DNA from: Pedobacter sp. MC2016-24
GTDB taxonomy: Bacteria > Bacteroidota > Bacteroidia > Sphingobacteriales > Sphingobacteriaceae
DNA: 64,000 nucleotides
Assembly (NCBI RefSeq): GCF_015223055.1
Contig: NZ_JADFBX010000008.1
Span: forward strand, 124,001-188,000
Direction: 5' to 3'
Under the pieces are notes generated by a model. The model searched no databases, was not told the DNA's origin, and worked only from the letters and a program-made list of their open reading frames with translations. Positions 34,120 to 43,073 of the stretch are shown here, one piece after another. Both the position numbers and the translations under genes were made by a program. The first letter of the stretch is position 1, and the number at the start of each line of letters is the position of its first letter.

Positions 34120-35142
34120 ATGAAGAAAATAGGATTTTTATCTTTTGGGCACTGGGCTGACCATCCCTCATACCTGACCCGTACCGCGGGCGATACCTTG
34201 TTACAGTCCATCGACCTTGCCGTCGCGGCTGAAGAGCTGGGGCTTGAAGGGGCGTATTTCAGGGTGCACCATTTTGCCAGGCAACTGGCTTCGCCATTTC
34301 CGCTGCTTTCGGCTATCGGGGCAAAGACTACCAGGATCGAAATTGGCACGGGTGTTATTGACATGCGCTATGAAAATCCATTATACATGGTCGAGGATGC
34401 CGGGGCGGCCGACCTGATTTCTGGTGGCCGGTTGCAACTGGGCATCAGTAGAGGCTCGCCCGAACAGGTGGTTGACGGGTGGAGATATTTTGGCTATTCA
34501 CCTTTGGAGGGCGAAAGCGATGCGGACATGGGGAGGAAGAAAGCGATGGAGTTTTTGGAAAGGTTGGATGGCAATGGATTTGCGCAGCCCAATCCAAATC
34601 CCATGTTTCCCAACCCAGCGGGATTATTGAGGCTTGAGCCGTATTCGCAAGGATTACGTGAACGCATCTGGTGGGGGGCAGCTTCCAATGCGACAGCCAT
34701 ATGGGCTGCGGAGAACGGGATGAACCTGCAAAGTTCTACCCTGAAATTTGATGAAAATGGTAAACCCTTCCATATCCAACAGGCCGAGCAGATCAGGTTG
34801 TATAAAGCGGCGTGGAAGAAAGCAGGGCATGAGCGCGATCCCCGGGTTTCGGTGAGCCGGTCGATCTTTGCCATTATGAACGATCAGGATAGGCTTTATT
34901 TTGGCGGACAAGGTAAAGGTGCGGATAGTTTTGGTTATATCGAGCCTACCCAAAGGGCGGTGTTTGGCAGGGGATATGCAGCAGAGCCAGATCAGCTGAT
35001 CAGGGAACTCTTGGAAGATGAGGCATTACAGGAGGCGGATACGGTACTATTGACCATTCCCAACACATTGGGCGTTGATTATAACATCCATGTGCTGTCG
35101 GCAATTCTGGAACATGTTGCACCTGGACTTGGCTGGAGATAA
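34120..35142 (+). CDS. LLM-class flavin-dependent oxidoreductase
   Basis: From ATG 34120 the protein is 340 residues (an in-frame TTG at 34114 is less likely). It has the luciferase-like TIM-barrel pattern: MKKIGFLSFGHWAD, AVAAEELGLEGAYFRVHHF, IEIGTGVIDMRYENPLYMVE, DLISGGRLQLGISRGSPEQ and WWGAASNATAIWAAENGMN. It probably uses FMN, reduced by NADH/NADPH or a partner reductase. The substrate is unknown. It stands alone with its own promoter; no flavin reductase gene adjoins. Confidence 0.88.
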   Translation: MKKIGFLSFGHWADHPSYLTRTAGDTLLQSIDLAVAAEELGLEGAYFRVHHFARQLASPFPLLSAIGAKTTRIEIGTGVIDMRYENPLYMVEDAGAADLISGGRLQLGISRGSPEQVVDGWRYFGYSPLEGESDADMGRKKAMEFLERLDGNGFAQPNPNPMFPNPAGLLRLEPYSQGLRERIWWGAASNATAIWAAENGMNLQSSTLKFDENGKPFHIQQAEQIRLYKAAWKKAGHERDPRVSVSRSIFAIMNDQDRLYFGGQGKGADSFGYIEPTQRAVFGRGYAAEPDQLIRELLEDEALQEADTVLLTIPNTLGVDYNIHVLSAILEHVAPGLGWR

Positions 35143-35567
35143 CATTTAGCGCTCATGGTGATTGCATATATAGACAATACCGTTAAACCATAAAGGTTCT
35201 GTGCGCTTGCAAGGTATTGTAGATGAGTTTGTTAATAGATAAAAATTGTGGCGCTGATTTTTGGCATAAAAAATGTGTTGAGAATCGTACATCTATACTA
35301 TGAAATAAAAAGATTGGGGTTTACGTTTACGTTTTCCCCTTTTTTTATGCCTGCTATTTAGGCTTTTAATTTCCACCAGATATTGATTTTAGGTTTCATG
35401 ATCCCAATCATTTTTTTTGAGTTTGAAAATGACTTTATTTGAAAAAAATAGTCATGGATATTCAGGGAATAGTTGCCGGTCTAAACAGGATTGAACATGG
35501 GTTCAAGCACAGTATGCTTGCCGGAACTGGTAGATCAAGAGGTGGGGATAGCGTGCTAAAAATATTG
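35143..35567. other. Intergenic region with a possible terminator and a 46-codon reading frame
   Basis: Near 35309-35347 a GGGG...CCCC pair followed by seven T could be a weak terminator. A 46-codon plus-strand frame runs from ATG 35454 to the TAA at 35592-35594, overlapping the end of the convergent gene; I do not recognise its product and regard it as unproven. Nothing else is visible. Confidence 0.4.
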
Positions 35568-36383
35568 TTATTGCTCAATATCTCTAAATTCTAATGGCAA
35601 ACTTAATGTAGATGAATAAGTGGCTTCATCTTTAGTCCACACGGGCATTTTTTCAATTCTTTCTTTTATGGCTTTTATCAATTTTTCGTTCTTTGTACCT
35701 TTAATTTCTTTAACTGTCGTTTTACCTTGTTCATCAATATTCAATATCAGTGTAATTCTACCCGAACCCTCGTGAATATATTGTTTATAAAAAGCTGAAC
35801 CAAAATTGTTTGCCACCCAACGTCTTAAACTGGTATAATCTGGACTTTTTGTAGCGCTATTTGTGCTTTCTGATGTCATATTAGCACTTTGTATCGCTGG
35901 GATTTTAAAGGTAACTGCACCTATTTTTTTCTTATAATAATTGCTTAGCTTATCTAATTCTATCTTTCCAGCGCTTTTGTTGGTCGTTTTAGGATTTATA
36001 CTTTGAACTTGAATGAGATAGTTTTTAACTTTCAAAAATCCGAAAGCACCCATTTTAAACGTCTGCAAATAACCTTGCATTAATTGCAACCGTTCTATAA
36101 ACCCTTTATCAGTAAACATCTCTTCTGATTTAAGCTGATAAACATAAACCTCAACAGTATTCCTTTTGTCTGCACTTTCAAAACGTTGTATGTAAAGGCT
36201 ATCGGTTTGTTTAACATTTTCAGTACTTTGTCCTTTTGTAGCATCAGCATCTTTAATTACCCTGTAACCAGGTATTACGGATAAGCTTAGTTTGAAGCTT
36301 TCAGGGAATTTTATCTGTTGGGCTTTTGCGTTAAAAATACCAGTAAGTATCAGTAAAACAAGAATTTTTGTAGTTGTTTTCAT
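35568..36383 (-). CDS. Secreted protein with TonB-C-like C-terminal domain
   Basis: The signal peptide (TKILVLLILTGIFNAKAQ) directs this 271-residue protein out of the cytoplasm. The last ~95 residues (SLRRWVANNFGSAFYKQYIH, GRITLILNIDEQGKTTVKEIKG, KLIKAIKERIEKMPVWTKDE) resemble the energy-transducer TonB C-terminal fold found free-standing in many Bacteroidota secreted proteins. The N-terminal part is not recognised. No membrane anchor is seen besides the signal peptide. Function unknown. Confidence 0.7.
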   Translation of the reverse strand: MKTTTKILVLLILTGIFNAKAQQIKFPESFKLSLSVIPGYRVIKDADATKGQSTENVKQTDSLYIQRFESADKRNTVEVYVYQLKSEEMFTDKGFIERLQLMQGYLQTFKMGAFGFLKVKNYLIQVQSINPKTTNKSAGKIELDKLSNYYKKKIGAVTFKIPAIQSANMTSESTNSATKSPDYTSLRRWVANNFGSAFYKQYIHEGSGRITLILNIDEQGKTTVKEIKGTKNEKLIKAIKERIEKMPVWTKDEATYSSTLSLPLEFRDIEQ

Positions 36384-36402
36384 TATGGAGATAAAGGTTA
36401 AA

Positions 36403-36594
36403 TCAGGAAAATAAACTCAATGCTGCGGTGTCATCCAGCATGCAATTACTTACTTTTTGTGAACTGGGAATATATCCGTGCTTCGAATAAAGGTCTACCA
36501 AGTCCGAATACGAAGGAAAGTCCTTTTCAAAAGAAATAGGTGGGCAATTGTTGTAGTATTTGATCTTAAGTTGGGAATATTGGTTTTTTAACAT
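36403..36594 (-). CDS. Small hypothetical protein, 63 aa
   Basis: The frame begins with ATG at 36594 and ends 19 nt before the start of the secreted TonB-C-like gene on the same strand. The product is hydrophilic, Tyr- and Ser-rich, with no signal peptide and no motif I know. The position makes it plausible as a small gene or a decayed remnant; nothing else supports it. Confidence 0.35.
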   Translation of the reverse strand: MLKNQYSQLKIKYYNNCPPISFEKDFPSYSDLVDLYSKHGYIPSSQKVSNCMLDDTAALSLFS

Positions 36595-36640
36595 CTTTCA
36601 ATCTCTGGTGTTTTTTAGGTTTACGCTTTTAAATCCCGTA

Positions 36641-37603
36641 TCACATCCCGAACACTATACCCATCATCTGCATGCCCACAGTCATCTTTTCTTTTCCAAA
36701 GTCGTGGATTTTTGCTGTCTTCTGAATTTGCATTTCTTTAGCGCTTACTGCTCTTTTTTCAACTTTTGTAAATTCGTATAGGAATTTAAGCGGGCTTTCT
36801 TTTTCATACTGCATCGTAATTTTCATAATACCTGCGTCTTCTTTGATATATAGCGGGTGAAGAAAGTTTACCGACTTTGGCATTTCTGTTGAAGTCCAAA
36901 CTTCAAGCTGATAAATGGATGCGGCAGGAATGGCTCCCGGGGTGTTATTTGCCGGAGCAGCCTTTTTTAAGGTGTACACACTTTTGCTGCATGTATACCC
37001 GGCAACGGTGCTGGTTTCACCTGTATTTTTTATGTTGTAGTCTGCTGCCTTAAGTTCGTTCTGCGACATTTCGTTGAAGCTGTCCCCTGTATAGCTGATT
37101 GTCATGGCTTTACTGCTGTTTTGGGATTTGACGTATATCATGCCTTCTTTTTTTGCATCGTTTACTGTATTCTCGCCATGGAATGTTAAGGCATCAAACT
37201 TGGCCGTGGCCTGGTTCCCATTGATGTAGATTACCGATTTCAGCGGCAACATCAGGAAGGCCAGGTTCATCATTCCGGCTTTTTTGGATTGCGCTTCCAG
37301 CATTGCCCGCTCTTGTGCGGAAAGTTGCTCTGCCAGTTTTTTCATCTGCGCGGAGATGTTGCCCTTTGCAGGGTCTACCTTTTGGAGTAGTTCTCCTAAA
37401 GCTGAACCGGGTGTAGTGATTTTTAAGTCGATTTTACCTTCTGTAAATGGTGCTTCTGGGGTCTTGGCTTCAGCTGCCATTGACTTGCGCGCGACATTTT
37501 CTTTTTCTGCCAGCGGCTCATTTCTGCCAGCGGGATTTTGGTTGCAGGCTGTCAGGCAGAGTAGCAAAATGGATGCTGTTAGGCGTATTTCTTTAAATTT
37601 CAT
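36641..37603 (-). CDS. Lipoprotein, DUF4412-like
   Basis: This 320-residue protein has a lipobox (LLCLTACN) and a Glu/Ala/Lys-rich linker. The folded part contains LPLKSVIYINGNQATAKFDA, MTISYTGDSF, NIKNTGETSTVAGYTCSKSV and YQLEVWTSTEMPKSVNFLHP. The pattern of a parameter carried through cleavage of a marker residue, AGYTC followed by a Trp-Thr segment, is that of the DUF4412 family of Bacteroidota envelope proteins. No enzymatic motif is seen; function unknown. It stands apart from the neighbours by more than 40 bp. Confidence 0.65.
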   Translation of the reverse strand: MKFKEIRLTASILLLCLTACNQNPAGRNEPLAEKENVARKSMAAEAKTPEAPFTEGKIDLKITTPGSALGELLQKVDPAKGNISAQMKKLAEQLSAQERAMLEAQSKKAGMMNLAFLMLPLKSVIYINGNQATAKFDALTFHGENTVNDAKKEGMIYVKSQNSSKAMTISYTGDSFNEMSQNELKAADYNIKNTGETSTVAGYTCSKSVYTLKKAAPANNTPGAIPAASIYQLEVWTSTEMPKSVNFLHPLYIKEDAGIMKITMQYEKESPLKFLYEFTKVEKRAVSAKEMQIQKTAKIHDFGKEKMTVGMQMMGIVFGM

Positions 37604-37981
37604 AGGAAATTATTTTTTTTTAACTGTTCAACTCTATGGTTTTGGCCATGTTTCCTTCACTGTCGTTTGCAACTAAAGAATGCACTGCGCCAAATCTAGC
37701 AGCAGTAAGTGTGCTGTAAAGCGCTTTTGTTGTAGCAATATTCATATGCAGCATTCAATCTATCATTAAGGTTATTTCTGATTGCACAACTGACACATTC
37801 GTAAAGCAATGCAGAATTTAAAGGTTTTGGCTCGGCAGATCCGTGCAAGGTGACCGAAAACAAAAACAGCTAATAATGACAATTGTTTTGGGAATAAAAG
37901 CTTGGCCCGGTCAGGCTTTTATTGTGGAGAAGCTCATTGTAGTCGAATGTTTTGTATTTTTTTACATAATGACTTGATGCT
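37604..37981. other. Intergenic region with a decayed coding stretch
   Basis: Apart from the terminator at 37893, the minus strand is open from 37869 to 37696 (58 codons) with a signal-peptide-like beginning (LFLFSVTLHGSAEP) and paired Cys (ECVSC), but there is no ATG. It may be the remnant of a small secreted protein. Confidence 0.3.
37893..37923. terminator. Terminator hairpin after the acetyltransferase gene
   Basis: AATAAAAGCTTG (37893-37904) pairs with CAGGCTTTTATT (37912-37923), one G-U pair, 7-nt loop. The A- and T-rich flanks let it work on both strands; it lies 58 bp beyond the stop of the minus-strand gene. Confidence 0.65.
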
Positions 37982-38425
37982 TTAGGGTTTCATTTCCATT
38001 AAGTATTTGTCAATACCTTTCCCAAAACCGTCAGTAAAAACATGCTCCGTGATGAATCCCATCTTTTCATAGAATCCCGCAGTATGCTGCGAGGTTTCTA
38101 TAGAATACGTTTTCTCAGGGTATATCTTTTTTAACAGTTGTAATCTATATTCAGTAAAATACTTGCCTATTCCTCTTCCATGGTATTTCGAATGAACCAT
38201 CCCCCAGGACAGGCCAGCTTGATCTGTTTTATGATCAAGAAATATTCCTCCGCATGCCAGCAGCTCTTGATCCTCAAATACCACATAATAATATTCGTCA
38301 ATACCATCAATCAAAAAATGTTCGAAAATCTGCAATTCTTGAGGATCAAAAAACTTTGGCATGTTACTTTTAAAGATTTCAATGCAATGTTCTTTTAAAT
38401 CCTGAGTATATTTGATGATGTGCAT
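37982..38425 (-). CDS. GNAT-family N-acetyltransferase
   Basis: This 147-residue cytoplasmic protein shows the GNAT core: QAGLSWGMVHSKYHGRGIGK (motif A, with the acetyl-CoA loop HGRGIG, a variant of Q/RxxGxG/A), LQLLKKIYPEKTYSIETSQH and TAGFYEKMGF (motif B, with the Tyr that often protonates CoA). The N-terminal part is MHIIKYTQDLKEHCIEIFKS. It transfers an acetyl group to an unknown amine. The length is normal for single-domain GNATs. Confidence 0.88.
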   Translation of the reverse strand: MHIIKYTQDLKEHCIEIFKSNMPKFFDPQELQIFEHFLIDGIDEYYYVVFEDQELLACGGIFLDHKTDQAGLSWGMVHSKYHGRGIGKYFTEYRLQLLKKIYPEKTYSIETSQHTAGFYEKMGFITEHVFTDGFGKGIDKYLMEMKP

Positions 38426-38547
38426 AGCCGTATAATTAATGTTATAAAGGTAAATGTTATATAGGGTAAGCGGATTATCTTGCCCCCGGGATCAATAAGT
38501 TTAATATTAAAATGCTGTTTAGTTTAACATTCTATTTGACAGGCAAA

Positions 38548-38958
38548 TTAATTGGAAGTTCTGTTCAGGTTTTTGATTCTTATTTTTGCGATATTTAAAA
38601 CAGTTGGGTTTACAACATTACACTGCGCATCAGAAGAATTTTCGTCAATATAAAATTCGAAGGAATATTTCTTGCCCGGAACTTTAGCAGAATCAGGCAG
38701 CGAGAGCGTTTTTACTACATTCTTATAAGCAGTGCCATTAAAAGTAATATCGTCTCCATATGTTTTGTTGAACGGATTAGGTCCCGGAATATGAATTAGC
38801 CAGGCATTTTGGGATGGATCAGTTTTACATTTTTCCATACCTATAATGATTCCTTCACCAATTTCGTAATCTGGAACAAAGGGTTGTTTATTGTTGCAGC
38901 TGAAAAATATTGAAATGAAAAAAGCTAAAGCCATGAACTTTTGATTGATCATAAACAA
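38548..38958 (-). CDS. Small lipoprotein, 136 aa
   Basis: The N-terminus has a hydrophobic stretch followed by a lipobox (FFISIFFSCNNK). The rest is soluble and beta-rich (GEGIIIGMEKCKTDPSQNAWLI, KYSFEFYIDENSSDAQCN), with two further Cys that might pair. An alternative start is ATG 38952 (MINQKF). It resembles generic Bacteroidota small lipoproteins of unknown function. Confidence 0.6.
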   Translation of the reverse strand: MFMINQKFMALAFFISIFFSCNNKQPFVPDYEIGEGIIIGMEKCKTDPSQNAWLIHIPGPNPFNKTYGDDITFNGTAYKNVVKTLSLPDSAKVPGKKYSFEFYIDENSSDAQCNVVNPTVLNIAKIRIKNLNRTSN

Positions 38959-39180
38959 ATAGGATTAGAATTGTTAAATTATAAATAAAATTATTCCAAA
39001 GGATTAAAATCAAAGCATATTTTATTAAACTTTATCTGGTGAAAAGGATGTATCTCTATCAAGAATCATCTTTTTGGGTAACTTCTGTATGTATTTACTT
39101 ACTTAATCTTTCATATAAACTTGTCACTAGTATCGGAATTGCAAAAAGTAATTACATTTGTGATTTCAGCACAGCGCCGT

Positions 39181-40242
39181 ATGATTTTCATCCTATCCAT
39201 TAGCCTTTTTCTTGCTATTTACAATGCAGTTAAATTGTTAGAACTAAAATTATCGGTATTGGATCATTGTATTGTTGCTGTAATAAATTGTTACATCGGT
39301 ATACACATAGCTTATGTTCTTGCCTACAGAATCTGGTTTCCAGAGCTTAAGCATTTGAACCGCCTGGCGCCTTTTATCCTGGTTTATGGTCCGCTGATTT
39401 ATCTTTTTATTGTTGGTCAAAGAAAGAACCAGATTGCTAGAAAATACATCTTTGCTCATATGGTTGTACCTGTGCTTGTATGGATTTTATTTGTGATTTT
39501 AGTTGCGGGCAGCTTTTGGGGTAGAGACTTAGATCGTGTATACAGGCCCATGTTGAGAACCGTAGCGGCGGGATCATTCCTCTTATACACCATCTTAATT
39601 GCCAATAAATTTTTCCGCAATGAAATAAAAAAATCTACTAAGATATTTTTGCTTTGTGCCTTGATGTTACTCATGTGCATGGGCGTCATCGTAATGTTCT
39701 TTAATTTGCACAAAAAACAGTTGTATGCAACCATAACGGGACCAGATGCCTTGAGTACGATGGTTTACAGCATTATGTTATTGGCCTGTTTGCTGATATT
39801 TACCTACCATTACAGGTACAGGAGGCGCTCTGATGAGCGCGCGCACGTGGCGATAGATTCAGAACCTTATTCAAAATCTGCAATCACTCATGCGGAGCTG
39901 GAGCAATACGAGCAGAAGATTGTTTCGCTTATGAGCGGTCAACAGGCATATTTAGATCCTGATCTTTCATTAAAGCTTCTGGCTGAGGTCTTACATATTC
40001 CTAAACATTATGTGACTCAGGTACTCAATGTGCAAATGAAGCAAAATTATCATCAGTATATCAACACGCTTAGGGTAGCGCATGCCTGCAGGTTGATAGA
40101 TGCAGATCCTGGCGCGCTCTTAAAAAATATTGCCGAACATTCGGGTTTTAGTTCCATGGTTACTTTTAACCGTTCATTTAAAACTGTAATGAATGTTTTG
40201 CCTAGTGAATACAGGATCAGGAAGCAAGCAGAGTCGGTTTAG
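39181..40242 (+). CDS. Membrane-bound AraC-family transcriptional regulator
   Basis: The N-terminal ~230 residues contain seven or so hydrophobic segments, and the C-terminal ~110 residues are an AraC helix-turn-helix pair (LSLKLLAEVLHIPKHYVTQVLN, LKNIAEHSGFSSMVTFNRSFK, MNVLPSEYRIRK). This 7TM-plus-AraC design is common in Bacteroidota and would read a signal at the membrane. I use ATG 39181 (353 residues); an in-frame TTG at 39121 would add 20 residues. It stands alone; targets are unknown. Confidence 0.85.
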   Translation: MIFILSISLFLAIYNAVKLLELKLSVLDHCIVAVINCYIGIHIAYVLAYRIWFPELKHLNRLAPFILVYGPLIYLFIVGQRKNQIARKYIFAHMVVPVLVWILFVILVAGSFWGRDLDRVYRPMLRTVAAGSFLLYTILIANKFFRNEIKKSTKIFLLCALMLLMCMGVIVMFFNLHKKQLYATITGPDALSTMVYSIMLLACLLIFTYHYRYRRRSDERAHVAIDSEPYSKSAITHAELEQYEQKIVSLMSGQQAYLDPDLSLKLLAEVLHIPKHYVTQVLNVQMKQNYHQYINTLRVAHACRLIDADPGALLKNIAEHSGFSSMVTFNRSFKTVMNVLPSEYRIRKQAESV

Positions 40243-40775
40243 TAAGTATTTCGTTTTGGAGTTTTTATTTTTAATGTTTCTTGGTATTTGCATCCACGAT
40301 TGGTTTTTTGAGCAGGTGGGACATCTCTTCATTCACTGTTCATAGCATTTTGATATGGATGACATTGCATTGAGATCAACGATGACGCCCATGTTTACAA
40401 AAATTGATTGTAAATGGATCCCAACCTTTGCTTAGCATTTGAATAATTGCTTCGATTGCAAGTGGTGCGTTCTTCTTGATTTTGGCTGGAGTTGTTTTCA
40501 TCCCACCGATACCTCCTTTTCCTGCCCGCTCCATTTTCCGACTTTACTATTGTTTGGCCAATAAAAATAAATGAATGGTTTGTTGGAGTTTGTTATTTTT
40601 GCAGGGATAGACACATTAAATTCAGTACCATTTCACGCTTTTATGAAAACATTTTCTGACTTCTTCTCAGTCTTTTTTTCATAAGCAGTTATTTTACTGA
40701 ATTAAAAATTAGAAATAAAAATTACATTGTTGTCAACGGTTTTGTCAGCAAATACACGAAAAACACCTTTTAAAT
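40243..40775. other. 533-bp intergenic region around the integrase remnant
   Basis: Outside the remnant at 40376-40640 I see no gene. The last 130 bp is A/T-rich leader sequence of the EVE gene, including a weak GACT...AGTC hairpin with a T-run near 40655-40680. Confidence 0.5.
40376..40640 (-). pseudogene. Decayed tyrosine-recombinase (phage integrase) N-terminal remnant
   Basis: On the minus strand one frame (about 40624-40507) reads NKPFIYFYWPNNSKVGKWSG and then stops. A frame shift away, ATG 40501 to 40376 reads MKTTPAKIKKNAPLAIEAII and then LSKGWDPFTINF. Together they look like the arm-binding/SAM-like start of a Bacteroidota integrase, where a strand with K-x-W is followed by a helix and a GWNPF-like turn. 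No catalytic domain is present. I judge it a frameshifted, truncated relic; the match is by pattern only. Confidence 0.45.
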
Positions 40776-41189
40776 ATGATACAGACACAGTATTGGTTAG
40801 TTAAGTCGGAGCCTTTTAAATACAGTTGGGACAAGTTTAACGAAGATGGAAGAACTTTTTGGGATGGCGTTCGGAATTATCAGGCCCGTAATAACCTCAA
40901 GGCAATGAAGGAAGGGGATCTGGTGCTTTTTTACCATAGCAATGAAGGCAAAAATGTAGTTGGTATTGCTAAAGTTGTAAAAGAATTTTATCAGGATCCA
41001 ACCACGGATGATGCAAACTGGGTTGTGGTAGATTTATCACCTGTCGAATCGTTAAAAAATCCGGTAAGTTTGGAGCAGATCAAAGCTGAGGAAAGTTTGA
41101 AAGATATTTCCCTGATCAGACAAGGCCGTTTGTCGGTCATGCCTTTAAAAGCAACTGAATTTGATAAGATTTTAGAAATGGGCAGTTAG
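40776..41189 (+). CDS. EVE-domain protein
   Basis: The 137-residue protein is one EVE (thymocyte nuclear protein 1-like) domain: QYWLVKSEPFKYSWDKFNED, FWDGVRNYQARNNLKAMKEG, DLVLFYHSNEGKNVVGIAKV, and near the end ISLIRQGRLSVMPLKATEFD. EVE domains share the PUA/YTH fold and bind modified bases in DNA or RNA. In bacteria they occur both as stand-alone housekeeping-like proteins and fused in modification-dependent restriction. Here it stands alone. The identification is firm, the ligand unknown. Confidence 0.93.
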   Translation: MIQTQYWLVKSEPFKYSWDKFNEDGRTFWDGVRNYQARNNLKAMKEGDLVLFYHSNEGKNVVGIAKVVKEFYQDPTTDDANWVVVDLSPVESLKNPVSLEQIKAEESLKDISLIRQGRLSVMPLKATEFDKILEMGS

Positions 41190-41216
41190 CCATCATCAAC
41201 CCGATAGGTGATCTGA

Positions 41217-42422
41217 TCAGCCATCTTTTCTTCCTGAATAGGGTTCTGCGCCTACGTATTTTTTAGTAAGCAGCAGACCTACACTCATGATCAGACTCGA
41301 TCCAAGTACCACAACAAATAAAAACGAAGTACCTACTTCCGGAATTTTCAATGCCGGTGGTAGGTTAAAATAAAGCAGGATACTGATCAATCCTCTGGGC
41401 GCAATGAAACTTTCTGCGCCACTGTTCTCCTTACGGAATAACTTCAGGTATACAAATCTGATGAAGAAAATGGAAGCCAATATGATTAAGCCATTGCCTA
41501 CAACCACCTGGTCGTTGAGTTCATAAATGTTCATGGTAAATCCGAAGATTACAAAGAAGAAGGTCCTGATGATAAAGGCACTTTCAGCCGAAAGTTGGTA
41601 CAGTTGGGTTAAATCGTTGGACAGGTTTTTGTAAATGAAAACGCTCCTGAACCAGGCGTGTTTAATGGTATCCGCATTGTTCAAAAATAAGCCAAAAGAA
41701 AGAATTAAAATCAAAGAAGATAAGTGGTAAGACTGCCCAATGGCATAAACCATAATCAGGATCGACAGGATCAGGAAGAACTTAATGTGGTGAGAAATCT
41801 TACCCATCAAGTACAATAAAAGTATACAGGACACTGCAGATACAATGATGATTAACACGGTATTTAAACCCAATACGGTAAAAGACGAGATGGAAATGTG
41901 CGGGTTGGTGATGGCAAAATTGAAAAGGATGATCCCTAAAATGTCGGAAAAGGATGACTCGTAAATGATGAACTCTTTTCCCTTTTTGTGAAGCGCAGCT
42001 GCTGAAGGAATGGCTATTGCCGAGCTGATGACACTGAAAGGGATGGCATTGGAAAAACAGATGTACAATTCCCGGCCGCTGATCTGATAAATGATAAAGG
42101 TGATGACCGATACGGTTACTGCGAGAATAAATAGGGCTGATAGGAAAGCCCCCTTTATTAATTTATTCTTCTCCCGCTCGTATTTGAGTTCCAGAGAGCC
42201 TTCAAATACGATTAAAATCAATCCAACAGTACCTAAGGTAGGCAAAATCGTTAGGAAGTTAAAAGTATGGAGCTGCAGCTTGTCTACCAGTAAATGCAAG
42301 CCGATACCCAGCAGCAACAAGAGTAGCACAGAAGGTAGTTTGGTCTTGCTGGCCACCAGGTCAAACAGATAGGAAAATATCACCAGTCCGCTTAAAATAA
42401 TGAGTGTCGTGTATGTGGTCAT
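41217..42422 (-). CDS. Cation:proton antiporter (CPA family)
   Basis: The 401-residue inner membrane protein has about 11-12 hydrophobic segments. N-terminal marks include LVASKTKLPSVLLLLLLGIG and LPTLGTVGLILIVFEGSLEL; in the middle, NAIPFSVISSAIAIPSAAAL and ESSFSDILGIILFNFA contain the Asp of the ion-binding site; near the end, FIAPRGLISILLYFNLPP is typical. It exchanges Na+ or K+ for H+. No C-terminal TrkA domain is present. An inverted repeat lies 21-50 bp before its ATG. Confidence 0.85.
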   Translation of the reverse strand: MTTYTTLIILSGLVIFSYLFDLVASKTKLPSVLLLLLLGIGLHLLVDKLQLHTFNFLTILPTLGTVGLILIVFEGSLELKYEREKNKLIKGAFLSALFILAVTVSVITFIIYQISGRELYICFSNAIPFSVISSAIAIPSAAALHKKGKEFIIYESSFSDILGIILFNFAITNPHISISSFTVLGLNTVLIIIVSAVSCILLLYLMGKISHHIKFFLILSILIMVYAIGQSYHLSSLILILSFGLFLNNADTIKHAWFRSVFIYKNLSNDLTQLYQLSAESAFIIRTFFFVIFGFTMNIYELNDQVVVGNGLIILASIFFIRFVYLKLFRKENSGAESFIAPRGLISILLYFNLPPALKIPEVGTSFLFVVVLGSSLIMSVGLLLTKKYVGAEPYSGRKDG

Positions 42423-42442
42423 ATGCTCTCGTTATTAGCGTT

Positions 42443-42474
42443 GCACATATATTTCATCCACATATGTGCGTTAA
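42443..42474. promoter_or_regulatory. Inverted repeat before the antiporter gene
   Basis: GCACATAT (42443-42450) faces ATATGTGC (42462-42469), inside the larger TTATTAGCG...TTAATAA symmetry; CACATATGTG (42459-42468) is itself a perfect palindrome. A similar TTGCACATA...ATGTGCG arrangement precedes the next minus-strand gene at 43039. Confidence 0.4.
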
Positions 42475-42493
42475 TAAATGCTCAAAGTAGCAA

Positions 42494-43015
42494 TTATTCT
42501 GGAAAAAATAAGGCTTTTAGTTCTTTAGCATCATTCGGCTGCATTTTTCCGCTAAGGATCAGGCGTAGTTGTCTTCTTCTTAAGGCACCTGCAAACAGTT
42601 CTTTTTCTTCCTCTGTTTCCGGCACCAGTTCAGGTACAGGAATGGTTCTTCCGCTTTGATCTACCGCTACAAAAGTATAATATGCTTCATTTGATTTGGC
42701 CCGGGCACCGGAAGGAATATTTTCTGCCCATACATCCAGCCGAACTTCAACAGAAGTGTTAAAGGCACGGGTTACCTTGGCTTCAATGGTAATCACATCA
42801 CCCAGTTTAATGGGTTGCTTAAAGGAAACATTGTCTACTGAAGCAGTAACCACAATACGGTTACAGTGTTTTTGAGCAGAAATGGCTGCTGCAATGTCCA
42901 TCCAGTGCAATAACCGGCCACCCATTAAATTGTTAAGGGTGTTGGTATCATTTGGTAATACCAGTTCATTCATGATGGTGAAGGAATCTTTCGGGCTTTT
43001 TATCTTAATGCTCAT
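42494..43015 (-). CDS. Acyl-CoA thioesterase (hotdog fold)
   Basis: I use ATG 43015 (MSIKIKSPKDSF), 173 residues. It has the BACH/YciA-type hotdog pattern: LPNDTNTLNNLMGGRLLHWM (catalytic Asn/Asp region), AAAISAQKHCNRIVVTASVD, NVSFKQPIKLGDVITIEAKV and AKSNEAYYTFVAVDQSGRTI. It splits acyl-CoA into free acid and CoA in the cytoplasm. Preceded by an inverted repeat at 43039-43059. The acyl preference is unknown. Confidence 0.9.
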   Translation of the reverse strand: MSIKIKSPKDSFTIMNELVLPNDTNTLNNLMGGRLLHWMDIAAAISAQKHCNRIVVTASVDNVSFKQPIKLGDVITIEAKVTRAFNTSVEVRLDVWAENIPSGARAKSNEAYYTFVAVDQSGRTIPVPELVPETEEEKELFAGALRRRQLRLILSGKMQPNDAKELKALFFPE

Positions 43016-43038
43016 ACTTCGCAAAAGTAAGTAAAATT

Positions 43039-43059
43039 GCACATACCTGCTTCATGTGC
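43039..43059. promoter_or_regulatory. Inverted repeat before the thioesterase gene
   Basis: GCACAT (43039-43044) faces ATGTGC (43054-43059) with a 9-bp spacer, 24-44 bp before ATG 43015. It shares TTGCACATA and ATGTGCG with the site at 42443. Confidence 0.4.
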
Positions 43060-43073
43060 GGATAAATCAGTGC

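Noticed and set aside
35454..35594. 46-codon plus-strand frame
   Set aside because: No homology recognised and no promoter or start signal; it overlaps the 3' end of a convergent gene, so I mention it only inside the intergenic entry.
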